NCBI GenBank assembly: GCA_029339195.1
Contig: JAPTJF010000450.1
Coordinates: 1 to 50,838, forward strand
DNA: 50,838 bases
Source: Micractinium sp. NFX-FRZ
Lineage: Eukaryota; Chlorophyta; Trebouxiophyceae; Chlorellales; Chlorellaceae
Reading direction: 5' to 3'
This document shows, in pieces, positions 22,941-33,326 of this stretch. Both the position numbers and the translations under genes were made by a program. Numbering within the stretch: position 1 is the stretch's first letter; each line of letters opens with the position of its first letter. The notes beneath the pieces are model-generated. The model made no database searches and was not told the DNA's origin. It saw nothing but the letters and a program-made list of their open reading frames with translations.

Positions 22941-23915
22941 GCTTGGCTGAATGGTTCCCAAGTTTCGGGCACAGGCGCACCGACCCCAACTGCTTGCTGC
23001 GCAGTCTGTCTTCAGCTCATGCCACTGGCTGCGGCAGCGGCAGTGGCGGCAGTGCTGGCGCCAGCAGAGCGCTGCGGTGTTGTGAGATGCGTTTCAGCCC
23101 TTCAGCAGCGCGCCCGATGTTGCTCATCGTTTGTTGCTATTGTTTCTGCTGTAAACCGGCAGGCAAGTCAATCACGCAGGAGGGGTAGCTTCAATGTGGC
23201 GGATGAGGGGGTGATGTGAGGGGCCTCACAAGCAGCGCCGCCACCGCTGCTGTGTGTGCCTTCTCAATATGGCAGGAGCGGCAGCGGGGATTCAGGGTGC
23301 CTTTGTTGGGCCAGGTGGTAACCTGCTGGGCAACGGTGCATGCAGACTTCTGCTGCTCGAGATTTGGGCCGCTGTCAGTCCTTTGAGGCTGCAGGATTGC
23401 CCCTGCCGCAGGGCACCTGATCCACCCGCGCACCCGCCGGCGGCGCCAGCGGGGGGCGTTGTTAGCCACCAGCTGTGGACGATTCCGGGGCTCTGCCCGG
23501 CAGCGACCATCCAGCAGGGCCCTGCTCTTTGCTTGCCCTTCTCAGTGCACGCCCCAGGCTGCACCAGCAAGGCAGGCTGCCCCGCCACTGCCGGTGCAAG
23601 GTGGCGGCGGGGCGGCGGGAGCCGCCTCTCCCCGCTTGCAAGCCCTGCGGCTGCCCGCCGAAGCTACGAGCACCCTTACAAGGCTGCCCGACATCAAAGC
23701 GGGGCCCACAAATGTGATCCGATCGCCCCCGACACCAACCTCCGGAACCCTGCACTCTTCGTCCCGGGCTAGCCGTTGGCAATCGGGCAATTTGAGCGCT
23801 CGAGAGCCGCCCCGACACGCATTCTCCACTTGCTTCTGGCTCTGGTCACCTCTCTGCCTCCCCGCAGCCCCCCTCCACCCCTCTCCCGCTCCCCAGAGCC
23901 AAGCAAGCCGCAACT
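22941..23915. other. ISE2 3' region and OEP24 upstream region
   Basis: TGTAA at 23150-23154 is the likely polyadenylation signal of the helicase, 210 bases after its stop. The remainder up to 23915 holds no supported gene. A C/T-rich stretch directly precedes the OEP24-like start codon. Confidence 0.55.
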
Positions 23916-26056
23916 ATGGTCAAGATCGCTGTGGTCCCCCACCTGCACTTCGATGACAAGCAGCAGGCATCTGGAGGCCTGAAGGCGAGCGCCGATCATG
24001 GAAACGCAACCTACAGCATCAGGTTGGTCCCCATCGCCATTTGAGCCCACCCACTGGTGCTTCCCCAGTCTGGCGCGTGCCCCATTCGGCCGATGGCTGC
24101 GATCAGGGGCTGTGGGGCTGCATAGGCCGCCCGCCGAAACAGAGGCCACCAGCCAATCTCGGTGGGCGATTTCGCTCCCTGCCTCCGACGCCTGCCTGCA
24201 GCATGACCGACAAGGGTGCGCGCGGTGGCGACGTCCTGGACGGCCTGCGCCTGGGCATGAAGCTGCAGGTGAGAGAACCGAAACAAAACGTGCATTGGGG
24301 ATGTCTGCTTCCGGCAGCCCGATTTTGGCTTCCGGGCAGCCTGTGCGCCCGGTTCTCTGTTTGTGCACACCTTGTGTGACTAAAGACAACGGGCAGCGCC
24401 GCCTGGCCGTTTCTTGCTGTTGGCCATCCCACCCTGCGGCGACACACCGCTGCCCGCCCTCACCCTCTCTGCCTTGCCCCTCTGCCCCCGCTTCTTGCAG
24501 GACGGCTCCCTGGAGGCCGTGTACGAGCCCAACAACGGCCACCACCTGTTCCGCGTGCAGCGCACCCTCACCGTGAGCCCAGCCGCCCTTGCGTGCCGCC
24601 CGCCAACCTGGGAGAGAGCTGTTGGTGCCACGTCTTTGCCCCAGCCCGCGCCTCGCCTGCCCAGCCCAGACCCGCGCTGCACCCCTGCCGGCCCTGCCGT
24701 GACATTCTCCCTGTCCCCTTTGCTGCCTTGCAGGTGCGCGACAAGGACGTGCGGGTCAAGGTGACCGACATTGCCCGAGCGGAGCGCTGTGAGTGCCTGC
24801 GCCGCCGCCGCCTGCCCCCGCGCTCCTTGCACGCCGCGCAGGCTGCCCTCTCCTTCACCTGCTCCCTCGCCTCTCGCTTCATGCTTGGCACGGCGGCGCA
24901 GCCTTTGGGCTGGATGCTCGGCAGAACCACCAGCTTTCTATAGCATAGAGCTCTCAGCCCGCCCTCGCCCCCACCCCGCCCCTGCAGCCACGTACGTGAA
25001 CGCCACCGTCGATGTGGACGACAACAACTCCGCCAAGATCATCTACAAGTGCAACCCCGGCGAGAAGTGAGCCTGCCCTTGCAACGGGTGTTTTCGGGTG
25101 CGGTCGCCCTGCTGTCGTGTACGTGCACATTCTCTGGTCCTCCCCCGGCCTGCACGACCCCCGTGCACATTCCTCCCCAGGAGTCCCCACCCCACCCCCT
25201 CATCCCTTCCTCCCTGCCGCCCCTCCCTCCCCCCTCCTGCCCACCCCTCCAGGCTGGACCACAAGAACGCCACCCTGGGGTGGGTGTACCGCAAGGACGA
25301 CATTGAGCTGGAGCCCCGCTTCAACCTGGGCACCGAGAGCCTGTCGGCCGGCCTGACCTACAAGGTGCGGTGGGGCGTGCGGGTGGGTGTGTGTTTGCGG
25401 ACAAAGGAAGGAAGGCACAGGGGGAGAGGAGAGGTGTGTGTGTGGATGTGGCTTGTCAGCTGCTGGGGCCATGCGCGCCAGCCTGCCCTGCGCCGCTCAC
25501 CGCCTGCACCCACCCCACCTGCTCTTCCCAGCCGCTCTCCCCCATCCGCCACTAACCCTGTCCCTCTGTTCCCCTCTCCCCCCGCCCCCCGTGTCCTCCC
25601 CCTCCAGGTGGACGACGAGAACAAGCTGCGCGCTGTGTACGACATGAACGACAACACGGGCACCCTGACCTGGACCAACTCTGGCTCCCTGGGCGGCGGC
25701 GGCGAGACCAAGCTGGTGGCACGCATGAAGATGGACAAGGACAACATGCAGCAGGTGTGTGTGTGGGGGAGGGGGGGGGGGGAGATAGGTGTAGCATTGT
25801 GCCTGGGGGCGGTGGGTGTAGCATTGTTGCATTCTGGTGGCGCGAGTGAGATGGAAAAGGACAATGCGCAGCAGGCGAGGGGAAAGGCGCAGCTCTGTTC
25901 AAATTGAGTGGCGCGGCTGTGCGTTTGGCGCGCACGTTTGGAGCCCACGCTGCCCATGCTCCACAGCTCACCCACCCTCCCCGCCCCGCCCTGCTGCCCT
26001 CTCCCCCCCAGATGCCCACGCTCATGATTTCCAAGAACTGGGACATTGACATGTGA
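23916..26056 (+). CDS. OEP24: OEP24-like plastid outer-envelope channel protein
   Basis: Probable beta-barrel solute channel of the chloroplast outer envelope. Eight exons: 23916-24022, 24202-24268, 24501-24572, 24734-24788, 24988-25066, 25253-25364, 25608-25754, 26012-26056; 227 residues, close to the plant OEP24 length of about 213. Alternating polar and hydrophobic strands run throughout, with no helix or cleavable signal, as expected for a barrel. Landmarks that line up with plant OEP24 are the N-terminal MTD segment, a KDVRV strand, the short strand EPRFNLG and a C-terminal WDIDM (WNLEM in plants). The chosen ATG begins MVKIAVV and follows a C/T-rich leader. All introns are GT-AG. Identity rests on remembered family sequence, not on a search. 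Confidence 0.78.
25846..25880 (+). repeat. Exon-edge echo of OEP24 exon 7 end, in frame
   Basis: Copies the exon 7 end (25726-25754) exactly 120 bases downstream; it reads EMEKDNAQQ against KMDKDNMQQ. The 120 bases between are open and the echo ends with a GC-type donor. Confidence 0.85.
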
Positions 26057-27364
26057 GGGGCCCAGGCGCCGCTCACGCGACCCCGCCCGGCCCAATGAAC
26101 GCGCCGCCGCCAGCTGCTACCCCGTCCCGTCTTGTCGTCCTCTCCTCGTGTCGTGCCCCGTCCCCGTAGGTGTGTTGTGCGCCTGGCTGGCTGAGTCTGC
26201 ACCAATCGTGCCCCCCACCGGCCATTGTTCTCCCGACCCGCTACCCCTCCTGACACCCGCTACCCCTGTCACTCGACATACCTGAGCATTGCCTGACTGG
26301 GAGCGCGCACCTGGCTGCTGCCCAGCCACCCACCGGCCACCTGCACCCGTTGTGTCTGTATCTCGTCAAGTCCCCTACCCTTGTGTCACGTCCTTACCTG
26401 CATCCTTGTCTGCTGCTGGTGGCAGCACTTTTATTGGTGCCGGGTTGGTCCCGGGGTGTGGCTCTATGCCCGCTCCCCCTTACCCACCTGACCCTCAACA
26501 CACGGCGCGCGCGATCTCCCCCTGCACTTTGGTTTTGGCCCATACACAAAAAGAGAGAAGATTCCACATCAGTTTTGCTGTACCCCCCCTGCCCTCGGAC
26601 TCTTGCCGGTTTTGTCCTGCGCACCCGCCACGGCACCCTGTTTTGCGTGGTGCTCCCCCTGGGGCGCCGCCCGGAGCGGGCGCCGCCACCCCTGCTCGGC
26701 CCTCGGATAAACTCTGACACAGCCCCCTCGATTTTGATTTGTGCGTGCCTGGCCCAGTTTTCCGCCACCCAGGCCGCCTCCCCTCTCAGGGTGTTCTCTC
26801 CCATCCTCACTTCCCCAGCCCTCTTCCTTTCCAAAAATTGTATGCCATGCCATGTATGGTGCGCGCCGCCGCCACCTGACCCACCGACCTCCATCCACCC
26901 ACCGCACTGTAATCAACTCCTTCTGTAGTTCTGTGAACATCTGTGAGGGTGCACACTTGGCTGGCTGAGAGGAACTCTCCCCGTGTTGTCGACATCCAGG
27001 AAGGGCACCATGCGGTGCGGTGCCACCAGGCCGCCCGTCAGGCCAGCTGCCCTGGCTCACCTACCTTTGTGCCTTGGTCGGGGCGTTGCCAGACACGGCG
27101 TCAATACACGCAGCGTGCCGGCGCCGCAAGCGAGCAGGCAGGCAGCCGTCACCCCTGGCCTTCGATCGCCTCAGGTGGGGTTTGTGTGGCGTGCAGCCAA
27201 TCCAGCGGGCCGTATGCCTTGGTTTGCGTTCACAATTCGTGGGTCTTGCACCGCTGGCGACGGAGCTCTCGCTGTGGCGCCTGCGATTGGCGACCCTGCG
27301 CCGTGCCGTCCCAGAGGTCCCACAAGCTTCGCGGCCGTCACAGGGGCGCTCACGTGCGCTCACA
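26057..27364. other. Long OEP24 3' UTR and GPX upstream region
   Basis: A TGTAA at 26908-26912 suggests an 850-base 3' UTR for the OEP24-like gene, C/T-rich and without coding signal. From 26930 to 27364 several open frames exist but none shows family motifs; it is treated as GPX promoter/5' UTR, though an extra 5' exon cannot be excluded. Confidence 0.45.
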
Positions 27365-30115
27365 ATGCCCTGCAGGACCATGCCGCGGTGGCAGGCTGCA
27401 CCGGCGGCAGCGGCGGCGGTGCTGGCGGTGCTGCTGCTCGCGGGTGCGCTGGGCCTCGGTGCCCGCAGGCGCAGCCGGTGCATACGCTGCTGCACCCTGC
27501 CGCACAGGCCACCTTGGATTGCGCTCAGCCACCTGTCCTTGCGCCCACCTGTTCTTTGAGGCTGATATCTCGTTGGTGCCGCTGCCTACCTCGCTCACAA
27601 GCGCGCTCATCCGCCGCCCCCTGTTGCTGCTCCCCCGCCAGGCTGCTCCCCCGCATCAGCCGATGAGGTGGCAGCCAGCCCCGATGAGCTGGCAGAAGCC
27701 AACTTCTACAACTCTGGCCTGGCAGGTGCGTGCATGTGGCTGGCTCTTTCAAGAGGCAGCAGGCAGGCGGCAGCAGGGGCCCGGCTTAGTATCCTGCGGG
27801 CCTTGGACACTCAGTCATCGTCTGCAGCTCCTCGCCAATTAACTACCCTAGTCCCATGTTGCCTGCGTAGTCTCTGAACTTTCAAAGAAGACTGATTTGG
27901 CATCGGATGCATCTCTTCGCATGTGTCCTTATCTCGCCTGTCCGGCTGATTGCTGCCCGCCTCCAACTCACGCTCCCCCATTCAACCCACCGCCCCCCTG
28001 CCCCTCTGCACGCACACGCACGCAGCCTTGGACGCTCATGGCAACAAGAAGGAGATGTCTGAGCTGGCAGGCAAGGTGACCCTGATTGTCAACGTGGCCT
28101 CTCTGTGCGGCTACACAGGTGAGGCCTGCTGCGCGCCAGGGTGCCGCTGTGGGCTGTCCCGCACCTGCTGTGCAGCGCCTGCCGAGCTGCCAGTGCATCA
28201 CACGACTGTGCACCTTCCCTGTCGGCTCACAGCTACCTGCCAGCATCCCACCAGTCTGTCCCTCAGAATCTCCCCTCCCACCCTTACACGCATCCCTGTC
28301 CTGCCCCCCTCCCCGCCCCTTCTCTCATTCCTTGCACAGACGGCAACTACAAGGGCCTGACGGCGGTGTGGGACAAGTATCACGAGTACGGCCTCGAAAT
28401 CCTGGCCTTCCCCTGCAACCAGGTACCTGGCATCTGTGCAGTGGGAGGCACGGGGACCCCTTGTAGCGGGGGCAGCATGCCATGAGAGCCTCGCTCTCCC
28501 CACGTTCCCTACCCCCTGCGCCCCTCACGATGCTTGCAAATTGGGGCAGCAGAAACCGGCCAGCTTCCCCCACGTAAGTACACCACCCCACCTGGCTCCC
28601 CTGCCCCACCCCACTCACCACCTTTGCCGCCACCTGCAGTTTGGAGAGCAGGAGCCGGCCAGCCTGCCCGAAATCCAGACCTTCCTCGGAGAGCGGTACC
28701 AGGTGGGCACCTGCCCAGCTGGCACGCCCTGCCCACCAGTGTTTTTCACACATGTGCCTGCCCAGCCCGCAGTTCCACACGCTGGGCAACGGCTGCACCT
28801 GCAGCAGGCAGGTGGCAGGCGGGCAAGGGACGCCTGCCAGCTCAGCAGTCGGGTCTGCTGAGGAGGCCCGCCAGCTCAGCAAAAACAATGGAAGTCCTGC
28901 CAGCTCAGCAATCGGCCTGTTGAGGATGCCTGCCAGCTCAGCAATCTCCCTGGGAGACCGGCCAGATATAACCCCACACTGCCTCGCTTCTTACCTCACC
29001 CCGTCACGTATCAACTGCAGGTAAAATTCCCAGTCATGGACAAGGTGGAGGTGAATGGAGCCCATGAGCACCCCATCTTCAAGTGGCTCAAAATCCACAC
29101 GCCAGGCAAGTGCAGGGTGAGGAGGGGGCGGGGGAGAGGCGGGGGGATGTTGCCTGGCTTGAACACTACATGCCGGGGAGAAGAGGACACGCAAACGGAT
29201 GGTTGAGGAGGGCAGGTGAAGGGGCTGCCGGGAGCAGCAGGCGCTCTGGCAGAGCTGCTTGCGGCGGGCAGGGAATGCAGCAGCAGCGGCGTGCCTGTGC
29301 TGCACCAATTGCCGGGCTGGCGCCTGCGCCCCCCCATCGGGCTGCCGCCCAGCAGCTTGGTTGTTTCTTTTTTGCTTTCGCCCTGCCCTGCCTCGAGCCC
29401 AATGCAGTCTCCAAAGTCCAAGACTCTGACACATACGTGTGTGTCCTGCCTGTGTGCCTTGTGGATGTGCCCAACACTCGAGTCCCGCCTGTGCCGCCCA
29501 CTTCTGCCCCACCGTCCGCCCCCACCCTGCTCCTGGCCGCCCGCAGGCGCGCAGCAGGGTGCTGACGTGGCGTGGAACTTTGAGAAGTGGCTGGTGGACA
29601 AGCATGGGCATGTGGTGAAGCGGTACACCTCGGGTGAGTGTGAAGCTGTACTGCCCAGCCGGCCGGTGCAGGGGGGCCCGGTACTCACCGCATTGCAGGC
29701 GCCACGCGTGCGCTCTCGCCCTGTGCTTGCCCTCCCTGTGCTGGCCTGCCAAGCCTTTCCTGCCTGGCACACTTCACCATATTAGGAAGGGCGTGTGTAG
29801 TGACCTGCCCGCCTGCTCCTGCTGCTCCTGCCCATCCCCCTCGTACACGCAATTGGTTTGCAATGTTCGATCAGTGACGGTGCTGTTTGTGCTGCTCTGT
29901 GGGAGATACGTTTCACGTGGTTGAGGAGGCTGGCAAGGCACCTTGCCCGCCTGTTGCTGCCTGTTGCTGCTGCTGCTGCCTGCTCCCTGTGCCATGACTC
30001 ACGTGCTGTTTCCCACGCGTGCCCCGCAGACTTTGCACTGCACGAGGTGGAGCAGGATGTGTATGCCGAACTGGTCAGGACTGAGGAGCAGGGGGAGGCG
30101 GAGAAGGAGCTGTGA
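27365..30115 (+). CDS. Glutathione peroxidase (cysteine type, PHGPx/thioredoxin-peroxidase-like)
   Basis: Reduces hydrogen or lipid peroxides with thioredoxin or glutathione. Eight exons: 27365-27443 (or 27458), 27642-27725, 28026-28118, 28340-28422, 28640-28702, 29021-29105, 29547-29633, 30030-30115; about 219-224 residues. The catalytic Cys is a TGC codon in NVASLCGYT, not selenocysteine. The Gln is in FGEQEP and the Trp/Asn in [12 protein letters not shown], so the tetrad is complete. FPCNQ holds the second Cys used for the disulfide in plant-type enzymes. The usual Lys before the catalytic Cys is Leu. The N-terminus (from MPCRT or MPRWQ) has an A/L/V-rich run suggesting a signal peptide or membrane anchor. 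The intron after 29105 uses a GC donor. The end is acidic and ends KEL. Confidence 0.9.
28531..28577 (+). repeat. Exon-edge echo of GPX exon 5 start
   Basis: Copies the acceptor region and about 35 bases of exon 5 (true start 28640) exactly 100 bases upstream, sharing CCGGCCAGC. The acceptor AG has mutated to AA, so this echo is dead as a splice site. Confidence 0.8.
28831..28945. repeat. Tandem repeat in GPX intron 5
   Basis: Four copies of CCTGCCAGCTCAGCAATC-like units start near 28832, 28867, 28896 and 28928, with 30-35 base spacing. Noncoding. Confidence 0.8.
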
Positions 30116-31035
30116 GGTGGCGCCAGCGCGGCACGTCGCCAGCATGGCAGGCAGGCTGAACCCCGCAGGCTGGGGGCGCGGCCTTTGCAGGGGTCGACCG
30201 GACGTTGCTGCTCAGTTTTGCAGCCTGGGTGGCCCGGCAATCGTTCCAGGCAGTGTACCAACCGCCAGATTGTAAATGACAAAAGACAGCGGGAACTGGG
30301 AATGCAAAATTGCAACGTGGCCTGCCGCTGTGGAGGCAGGCCCCCCTTAGCTACGTGTGCGTGCAATGGCGGAGGGCAGGGCAGATCAACTAGCCAGTTG
30401 CGTCTCAAGAGCCCTGGTAGGCCCCTAGTGCCGAACAAAGCGGCAGCATGGCAGGGCAGTCCCTCCAGCAAGCCCCTGTCCTGGGGCATGGGCTCTATGT
30501 GTGTGACCATTGATTGGTGAATCCAACCTTTACACTTCGTGAGGGGTTGAGAGAAAATGCGTGCGTGCGCTGAGCTGGTGAGAACTCAGTAGGGGGTGAG
30601 CGTGGGGTGCAGGATACATTGTGCCAGGTTGGCAGTGAGAAGTGGAGAGCGGGATGCAGTGTGCCAGCTTGGCGCAGCGCCAGCCTGGCAGAATGGCCTT
30701 GAAGGAAGGCTGCCTTGGCAGCGCAGTGAGCAGTGATTGCATTCCACATGCGGCCGTGGCGTCTTGTTTACTAGGGTCGGCCTTTGGGCCAGCTCGATTG
30801 GCAGGGCGACGCAAATGTAACAACCGAAATTGTAACTAGAGAGAAAGAAGAATCGGGAATGAAGAGGAATGAAACGGATGCAATGTGTGCCTGCTAATTA
30901 GTATGGCGCAAGCGCCAGCGCAGGGCGGGGTGTGGTGGCAAATGCACGTGACCGGAAGTGGGCCGGCCTGGGGCAGGGGCAGGGCCGGCCGAGAGGCCAT
31001 ATTTTCTTATTGTTATTAACAAAAGGGGGCATGTG
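30116..31035. other. Convergent 3' region between GPX and SBP-A
   Basis: TGTAA at 30271-30275 is the likely GPX polyadenylation signal. A minus-strand TGTAA (TTACA at 30530-30534) may serve SBP-A. Two further plus-strand TGTAA motifs lie near 30817 and 30831. No gene is supported here. Confidence 0.5.
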
Positions 31036-32720
31036 TCAGCGCAGGGATGCTCCTAGCTGCGCATCCAACGCCAGCAGCTCCTCATCGGTAGGGATGTCGG
31101 GCCATGCCGAGGGGCCCTGCGCGCATGGGGCGGGCCATGGCGAGGGCGTCTGCAGGCACACCCAAGGGGGCACAGGGAGAAGGTGGGAGGTCAGCTGGGG
31201 ATGGGTGCATCCCTGCACGACACGCACAGCACAACGCAGGTGCTCGTTCTGACACCCAAAAGACTGCAGAGTTTTGCAGGCTGCCAGCCCTGTGCCACTA
31301 TATCGTGCCACTGATAGTGCCACTAACAGTGATGCCAGTGTAAGCCCTCTGTTGAGGGCACGCCTCCGGAACACACGAGGCTCTGCTCACCAGGCGCCCA
31401 AGCGTGGTCCACGCCGCCTCTGGACGCAGCCCTCCGCCTGGCTGCTGCGGCAGCAGTGCCATGTGGCTGCTGCTGTCACAGCTGCTCAGGGGGATGGACA
31501 GCGCGCTCAGCGCGGCCCAGCGGGGGTCACGTGCTGGGCCCGCTGCGCGTGCCGGCCGGGGCGGCGTGCCTGCCGGCAGCGCCTGCTGTGCATACTGCTC
31601 GAAAGCTGACGGGAGGTGGGGCTCGAGCATGGGTGGCAGCTGCACCTGCCACTCATGCTGCTCCTGCGTGCTGTTGGCCGAGTTGAGCGCCGCCTCCTGC
31701 TCGGCAGCGTGACCTGCCGCCGCCGCCAGCGCCTCCAGCGACGCCTGCTGTGCCCGCCGCTCCGCCCGCTCTTCCCCAGGGTCCCTCTGTGGGCCCCGCT
31801 GCCGCTTGCCCCCAGGATGCACCTCCTGCTGCGCCTGCTGCCGCTGCCCCTGCCACGGCTGCTCCCCCGCACCCTCCTGTGCGGCTCCCTGTGCCCGCTG
31901 CACCTCCTGCGCAAACTGGCGCTGCCGGCGGTACAGGCGCCGCTGGCGGTGGCGCTCCAGGCCGTCCCGGCAAGACCGCCTGTCCCCTTCAAATGCGGCG
32001 AGTTCCTGGAAGGTGCCGCACTGCATGCAAATTTATGTGTTGAGAGGAGGGACCTCAGAAGAAGCTTAGGCTGCGAGCTTTCCGTGAGCGGGGTGGGCTC
32101 AAGCCATGTGATGAGTTGGAAGGGAGGCCCAAGGGGGGCTGGGTCAGGCTTAAGCAGCGGTTTCGGGTGGGGATGTAAGGCGTGCATGCGTCTGGCGGCA
32201 GCAAGGGGTGGAGGCAGGGTGGTGCCAGGCAGGCGGCAGCGAGGCGGAGGCAGGGTGGTGAGCGGCGGCAGCACGCCTTGCCTGCTGGCAGAAACGGCGC
32301 ATGCGGCTGTCCAACAGTACAGATGACGCATGGTAGTGATCCGGGCAGCATCTGTACTTCTGCAGGCAGCATCGGCAGGCGGGGGCCGGGAAGCCTCAAT
32401 GTGGATGTCAAGCTGTGAGGCCATAAATGAGAGAGCAGGGGGCGGCGGCGGGCGGGCGGCTGGCAGTTGTACCGAAAGAAATGGCGGGGGCCTCCCACCT
32501 TCCCCACAGAACACAGCTGTGATCGTCGCAGGCACTCAGGCGTATTCCAACACTGCCGAGGCTGCATACTCACGCTGCTGTATCCTGGCTGCAGGGCTTG
32601 GCTGCAGCCTGGTACGCGGCACGCGCCGGCGGCGCGAGGGGCCACTCCGGCAGCGCCGGGCTCACTGGCCCCGCCGGGGCTGCCGCCAGTGGGCGGTCCT
32701 ACGCCCAGCCCGCGGGACAT
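31036..32720 (-). CDS. SBP-box transcription factor, copy A
   Basis: Predicted nuclear DNA-binding regulator of the plant/algal SBP (SPL) family. Four phase-0 exons: 32720-32574, 32359-32282, 32020-31391, 31149-31036; 322 residues. The domain runs across exons 1-3: CRVPGC, KYRCCPDH, RRFCQQ, CGTFQ, RRSCRDGLERHRQRR. Zinc site 1 is C-C-C-H. In zinc site 2 the usual His (CxRFH) is Gln. The basic tail RHRQRRLYRR is a probable nuclear signal. The middle is Gln/Ala-rich. The last exon ends in WPDIPTDEELLA and LGASLR, a motif shared with copy B. The intron after exon 2 has a GC donor. The start ATG at 32720 is the first in-frame Met before the domain. The downstream neighbour on the same strand is its paralogue. 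Confidence 0.83.
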
Positions 32721-33326
32721 ACAATCCGCTCGCAATCGCTGGTTCCTGGGTGGTGGCGGTCCGCCGGGCCGTGCAGGTGGTAGAGAGCCCAAACGGTGGT
32801 CTTTCACTAAGCGTGACGCCTCACTGGGGCAGTCTGCCTGTGGCCGGGAAAGCCTGTGTCTCAAGCACAAATGATGCAGCGAGCAGCTAAGTGAAAAGTG
32901 GTGCCGTTCCGGGGGGGCGCATGACCGGAAGGGGCTGCTGCGTGGCGACCTCCGGCCCGGCGTTTGGTACTGCAAGCATGCATGCATTTGGGTGCACCCC
33001 AGCGCTTCGCTTTCGAATACGCTGGAGGAGGCTTGTCGCGCGCCGCATGACGGAGATTGAGCCCACGAGCGCCCCCACAGCTGAGCTGGCCCTCCGACGC
33101 TGACGCAGCGCAGCAGGGAAGCGCCTGCAGATGCACCGCAGGCACCGCCACCCCAAGCGAGCACACCACACCGCGTCAAATGCAAGGGTTTCCGGCAACA
33201 TCTATCTTACAAGTCGCACCCAAGGTATAACTAAAAGAGTAGGTGGGTCGGTCATGGACCGCCGCTGCTGCTGGGTGCTGCTGCCCGCGCTTGTGCTGCC
33301 CGCTGGTACGCCACACACCCAGCGGC
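32721..33326. other. SBP-A upstream region and SBP-B 3' region
   Basis: Holds the promoter/5' UTR of copy A. A minus-strand TGTAA (TTACA at 33207-33211) lies about 116 bases past the copy B stop and is the likely polyadenylation signal. No further gene is seen. Confidence 0.55.

Noticed and set aside
28831..28945. Candidate CRISPR-like repeat/spacer array
   Set aside because: Four short imperfect units with irregular spacing inside a eukaryotic intron. There are no cas genes and the units are not palindromic.
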